DNA of 24,256 bases, from assembly GCA_037176905.1 (NCBI GenBank), contig JBBBWG010005535.1, forward strand, positions 1 through 24,256, given 5' to 3'. The position numbers and the translations under genes are program-made. This DNA comes from Azolla pinnata (lineage: Eukaryota; Streptophyta; Polypodiopsida; Salviniales; Salviniaceae). Under the pieces are notes generated by a model, which worked only from the letters and a program-made list of their open reading frames with translations, ran no database searches and had not been told where the DNA came from. Shown here in pieces: positions 20,501-24,256 of the stretch. Position 1 is the first letter of the stretch; each line of letters begins with the position of its first letter.

Positions 20501-22418
20501 CTTCATCTTGTGGATCTTGCTGGAAGTGAAAGAGTCGTTAGATCAGAAGCAAAAGGAGAGAGATTGATAGAAGCTCAGCATATTAACAAGAGTTTGTCTG
20601 CCTTAGGGGATGTTATTTATGCTTTAGCTCAGAAGAAATCTCATGTACCTTATCGGAATAGCAAGTTAACACAACTTCTTCAGGATTCTCTAGGTTTGCT
20701 TATATTTTGAATTTTTCCTGGATGAGAATATGGTGTTCGCATACTAACTTTCTCACTGTTCTTCGCACTGGTCAATAGGTGGACAAGCCAAAACACTTAT
20801 GTTTGTGCATATTAGTCCAGATGTAGAATCATATGGGGAAACAATCAGCACTCTGAAATTTGCAGAACGTGTTTCATCGGTTGAGCTTGGTGCTGCACGA
20901 AGTAATAAAGAGAGCAGAGACTTACGCGAATTGAGGGAACAGGCATGCTATTTCTTTCCCCTTACTCTTTAGTGTGTCAGGACCAAAGCCTGTCATCAAT
21001 GATTGACATCATCATGGATGCAGACATCTTGGTCTTTCTCTCAAGAAATGTATTCTTTATAAGCGAAATGTTTTCACTTATTATGTTAGGACTCCATCTG
21101 TATTGTCTTTTGTGTTTCCACTTAAAGATCAGTTAACAACAAAAGAGGGCTCTAAGATTTTTGGATGGTATCGTAGGTTACATCACTCAAAGAGCAGATT
21201 GCAAGAAGGGACTCTGAGATTTTCCGCTTGCAAACAATGAAAAGTACCATTAGTGAAGGTCTGGCAACGTCGAAGATAAAATCGAATAATTCTTCATTGC
21301 AGAAGACATATGCAGATGGACAACGGAGGCAAACAATCGACATGCTTGTACAAAAAGAAGCTGTGAGTTCCGTGAGAGATTGACATTAGAAACTTTGCAA
21401 CTGTGCTGATCTCAGATCCAGATGATTTATGTTTCACTGTGGTGCACATCCTAAGTCTAATAATAATCTCGCATAACAATAATAGAAACCCCTTTTATAT
21501 TATAAAACATCACCAACAGCTCACTATTTCACGGGAATATAGTTATGTTCCTGGCATAAGTTATATTTACGAATTTCCGAATGTGAAGCAGTTTCTTGTT
21601 TCTGATGTATGCAGAAGTATCTGGCAGAAAGGCCACCACAAGACTTCGAGGTTACAGCATCTTCACCTACATCCTCATCAAGACAATTCCGAGCAGAACC
21701 TCCATCGACTTCTTGGAATGAAGCATCTTTTAGGAAGTTGAAACTAACTAGTGGAAGTATGTCAGATTTAGAGGAAGTAAGAGATGGTGACGAAACAGTA
21801 GAGTGGGAATCTCAATGTCTATCGAAAGGATGGAGGGATACACTACAGAGTAGCACAGACGATTCTTCGGTGTTAGTATCAGGAACTGTTGATGATGCAT
21901 GCTGCTCTTGGGATTCAGAACGGAATGGTGGTGCAGAATCAGAGGTATTTATAGGAGGCCTCCCAAGTTCCAGTGAAGGACCTCTTGATGATGACCCTGT
22001 AGCCAAGGACCTGGACACAGTGAGTGAGATCTCAGAGGGTGACATATCACAAGCTGGATCAACTTCTTCTCTTTCGAGTCAAAAGTCTTTCAGTCAGCAA
22101 GAGAGAATGGCTTCCAAAAGAAGATTAAGCCAAAGGTATTCCTTGCAATATTCACTCATTGCTTCCAGGAGTAATGAATGTTATTAGTGCATCGCACTTA
22201 ATTTTAATCTGCATGTACATCACAGGACGCCAGCTACATCAAGCGTCCTACGGCAGACAAAGGGTAAGTAATACCTTAACCTTGATCCCTCAGTTACATA
22301 TGTGATCTCCTTTTTGAGAATGCAAACCCAAGTTTGTGTCTGCTTCACAGGATCTGCATCAGGTCGCTCATCTCTAAAGAGACTTTCTTTTCCTGTCAAA
22401 GCAGCCAGTGAAAAGTGA
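14502..22418 (+). CDS. Kinesin-14 motor with N-terminal CH domain (KCH-type), 22 coding exons
   Basis: Exons: 14502-14772, 15314-15474, 15575-15670, 16437-16776, 16909-17006, 17090-17164, 17267-17344, 17422-17523, 17765-17794, 18566-18907, 19086-19167, 19271-19366, 19449-19631, 19726-19832, 19918-20096, 20190-20354, 20440-20693, 20779-20942, 21177-21362, 21615-22135, 22226-22263, 22351-22418; phase is kept throughout, about 1211 aa. Residues 1-90 are low-complexity (Ser, Glu, Gln). CH domain about 98-200 ([34 protein letters not shown]). Coiled coil about 350-590. Motor about 591-925 after a kinesin-14 neck: [13 protein letters not shown]-loop GQTGSGKT 677-684, switch I NEHSSRSH 794-801, switch II DLAGSE 827-832, [16 protein letters not shown] 873-888. 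The tail is Ser-rich. Kinesin-14s move toward microtubule minus ends; CH-bearing plant members bind actin as well. Start ATG context AAAATGGCG. The exon 1 donor (CAG|GTCCTG) is the weakest junction. Family call firm; the member letter cannot be assigned. Confidence 0.93.
14923..15114 (+). repeat. 98-bp tandem duplication in kinesin intron 1
   Basis: CCAAGCTCCTCCAGTT occurs at 14930 and 15028. Both copies continue with CCTGTTTG, GTTCATCACAACCTT, GTCAGGCTTGCTGCATT and a GGAGTCT or GAAGTCT end. The two copies are about 85-90% alike by eye and lie wholly within the 541-bp first intron (14773-15313). Confidence 0.85.
20097..20189 (+). other. U12-type AT-AC intron in the kinesin motor domain
   Basis: No GT-AG pair joins the exon ending ...PNR to the exon starting LEIRNNSQ. 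Instead the donor reads AA|ATATCCTTTAA (20097 on) and the acceptor TTTTTCAC|ATTGG (ending 20189), with TTCCTTAAT at 20172-20180. These match the minor-spliceosome consensus for donor, branch point and AC terminus, and the branch A is about 10 nt from the 3' end. Splicing makes codon AA+A (Lys) and restores the motor sequence between the P-loop exon and switch I. The intron is 93 bp. Confidence 0.92.
20943..21176 (+). other. GC-AG intron following the motor domain
   Basis: The exon ends ...ELREQ with CAG|GCATGC, and the next exon begins after ATCGTAG with [12 protein letters not shown], the expected neck-distal coiled coil of plant kinesin-14s. No in-phase GT donor nearby gives this join, so the donor is read as GC. 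The intron is 234 bp, phase 0. Confidence 0.8.
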
Positions 22419-23230
22419 CGTTGCTGTAAGTTCAGTGCTCTAGACATATTCTCTTTTGAAAGTTTAAACACTGGCGACTGATATCATCATATCTTTATGT
22501 TGATTGCTCATATAAAAAAATGCAATAGACATTTGCTTTTCAAATAAGAGGTAACACTTAATGTATGCTCATGTTGATGTCTCAGTAGCTGGAGTGCCAA
22601 ACGATGCAGCGTTCGTTACGGTGTCCCAGTAAAAACCTCATTTGAAGAGTTTAGGAGAAGTAAGGAGGAAATGCTATATCAGCCCGTGAACTCCATCGGC
22701 AACATGGACATCACTCTGATGAGGATCAAATATGATCTCTTATCATCTATATCAGCAAAAGTTGTGCTGTGTCTTCTGATTTTTAGAGGATACCAACTTC
22801 CAGAATCGAACAATGCCGGTTCCTTGATACTGCCGAAAGTTATCCTCCCATTGAGAATGCCCTGTTCAACTATAGGGCACTGTCAAAAGCTTCTTCAAAA
22901 TGATAGCAGTAGGATAAATGACACCTTTTTCTTCGGACCTTGTTTGTAACTTACAGAAATGAATCGTTTCGAAGCCATGCTGTGCTCCGACGGGTATATA
23001 TTGTGATTTGGTTTGTGTGGAACAACAAGAGGTGAGAGACAGCATGTTTGCAGAAAATCTGGTTCGTGTGACGTCGATTTTTAGCACCGAAAAAGATATG
23101 GTGAATGATAGGATTCTTTTCTGAAATACTTGTGGGAAGGAACCCTGCAAGTGGGATCATCTTTGCGCTCAAGACCTTGAGTGGGTAAGTTCTGAATCCG
23201 AATGGAATAAATACAAAATGCTGAGCCACA
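22419..23230 (+). other. Gene B 3' UTR, with a possible UTR intron
   Basis: After the TGA at 22416-22418, GCT|GTAAGT at 22426 and GTCTCAG at 22585 define a plausible 160-bp intron that begins 7 nt past the stop, too close to trigger the usual 50-55 nt decay rule. An AATAAA at 23206-23211 is a candidate polyadenylation signal. The open frame 22671-22949 shows no protein-like features. Confidence 0.5.
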
Positions 23231-23497
23231 GAGGTTTATGGAATCTGCGTCCCAGTGGTCTGGCTATTGCATGCATCATTATTTCTGTTGAAGTTGAAGA
23301 TGAAGATATGAATTAGGACCATTGTTGACACTCGTATGCTAATTAGTCAATATGTTGAAGTTAAATGTGACATGCATTTTATTCTACGCCGTGAAGATTA
23401 ACCACAGTGATGTATCTTTTGAAGTGCAATCCGTATGGTCCAAAAGGAATGTAGGGACTGAGGAATCTCTCCCACAGGAACCCAAATGCAAGTTACA
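23231..23497. other. Intergenic, nothing recognised
   Basis: AT-rich sequence downstream of the presumed kinesin 3' end. No exon, RNA gene or repeat could be supported. Confidence 0.5.
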
Positions 23498-23528
23498 GGG
23501 TTTAGGGTTTAGGGTTTAGGGTTTAGGG
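23498..23528 (+). repeat. Plant-type telomere repeat, (TTTAGGG)4
   Basis: Four perfect TTTAGGG heptamers preceded by GGG. This is the Arabidopsis-type telomere unit and differs from the six-base TTAGGG-type units of the array at 12.8-14.0 kb. It is a short interstitial block with unrelated sequence on both sides. Confidence 0.95.
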
Positions 23529-23639
23529 TATGATATTACAACTCACTCTTCATTGCCATAGCAACATTTTATGGTAATTTCATTGGCTCACAAGTCACTC
23601 TTCGTTTTCTGATCGATTGTTAGAATGAAAATCTAAGCC

Positions 23640-23800
23640 CTTGCACAAGCTGCATTTTGAGACTTCTATTGAGAAACAATTGCCAAGCACAAGCTGCATT
23701 TTGAGACTTCTATTGAGAAACAATTGCCAAGCACAAGCTACATTTTGAGACTTCAAATGCCAAGCACAAGTGGCGTTTTGAGACATTCTATAGAAAGCAC
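23640..23800 (+). repeat. 44-bp minisatellite
   Basis: The unit GCACAAGCTGCATTTTGAGA plus CTTCTATTGAGAAACAATTG and CCAA starts at 23643, 23687 and 23731 (period 44). A shortened copy starts at 23764 after an internal loss. A diverged copy lies at about 23884-23922 (GACAAGCTGCATTTTATGAC). The first two copies are identical, which implies recent duplication. Confidence 0.9.
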
Positions 23801-23925
23801 GTTTATCAATTGATTGTCAAAATGAGAATGCCATAAAGCTGATCTTTGTATCCTTGCAAGTGGTTTCTTCCAAAACGTCCAATGCCAAGACAAGCTGCAT
23901 TTTATGACTTCCATTGAGAAGCTTT

Positions 23926-24256
23926 GCAAGACCACTGCCACATACAAACATTTCCTGTTCTGAAACCAACAATGCAGTAAAAGGTGCCCAGATCCGGTCT
24001 TTCCTACTTTTAACAATATAGCTTTCACAACAAAAAACATTTTGATTTTGGCCCCAAAAGAATCATTCCTCACTACATATATCAAACAAAATTGCGACAC
24101 CATCCATCACCGCCACTGAATTCCACAACAGTTCAACATACAAACTTGTTGCTCCATTCCCGTTGACTGGAATTTGATCGACTTTTGTTGTCTTTGCACA
24201 TTTTGATAATTAACATTTGCTTCTTTGATACAAGCAGGATTGGCTCCTCCAAACAA
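23926..24256. other. Window end, nothing recognised
   Basis: An AT-rich stretch with a minus-strand open frame of 116 codons (24103-23753) that partly reads through the minisatellite and resembles no known protein. No RNA gene or splice-supported exon was seen. Confidence 0.45.

Noticed and set aside
22671..22949. 92-codon plus-strand frame after the kinesin
   Set aside because: It lies in the presumed 3' UTR, with no domain and no good start context.
23753..24103. 116-codon minus-strand frame
   Set aside because: It partly translates the 44-bp minisatellite, whose period is not a multiple of three, and the rest resembles no protein.

Overview
The window is nuclear DNA from a flowering plant. 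It carries two multi-exon genes with ordinary plant GT-AG introns, AAACCCTA-type telo-box motifs and CT/GA-rich leaders, a plant-type telomere heptamer block, and products from plant-characteristic families. I could not place the species. There are no tRNA or rRNA genes, CRISPR arrays or prokaryotic operons.

Layout. Positions 1-1.75 kb are mostly diverged tandem repeats, with a telo-box/CTT-rich patch that looks like a gene 5' end reading left. At 1785-2140 (minus strand) lie two exon-like pieces of an unrecognised protein. Gene A (minus strand, CDS 2615-9878, 11 coding exons, about 1237 aa by my splicing) encodes an N-terminal C2 (NT-C2) domain followed by about 1000 residues of coiled coil, a family often labelled 'myosin heavy chain-related' in plants. 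From about 9.9 to 14.1 kb is a gene-poor divergent intergenic region: gene A's leader and promoter, a GATC-rich minisatellite, several local tandem duplications (periods about 67, 122 and 83 bp), and a composite array of human-type CCCTAA telomere hexamers interrupted at intervals by a conserved spacer (about 12.82-13.99 kb).

Gene B (plus strand, CDS 14502-22418, 22 coding exons, about 1211 aa) is a kinesin-14 with an N-terminal calponin-homology (CH) domain, a central coiled coil, an internal motor and a Ser-rich tail. This architecture is typical of plant KCH-type motors that link actin and microtubules. Its motor domain is interrupted by a clear U12-type AT-AC intron, and a later intron is GC-AG. 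Beyond it lie a 3' UTR, four TTTAGGG heptamers at 23.5 kb, and a 44-bp minisatellite.

Genes A and B are transcribed away from each other. Both encode coiled-coil proteins linked to membranes or the cytoskeleton, but nothing in the sequence shows that they work together. Exon boundaries were read by eye from splice motifs, frame continuity and family resemblance; every junction listed keeps phase.
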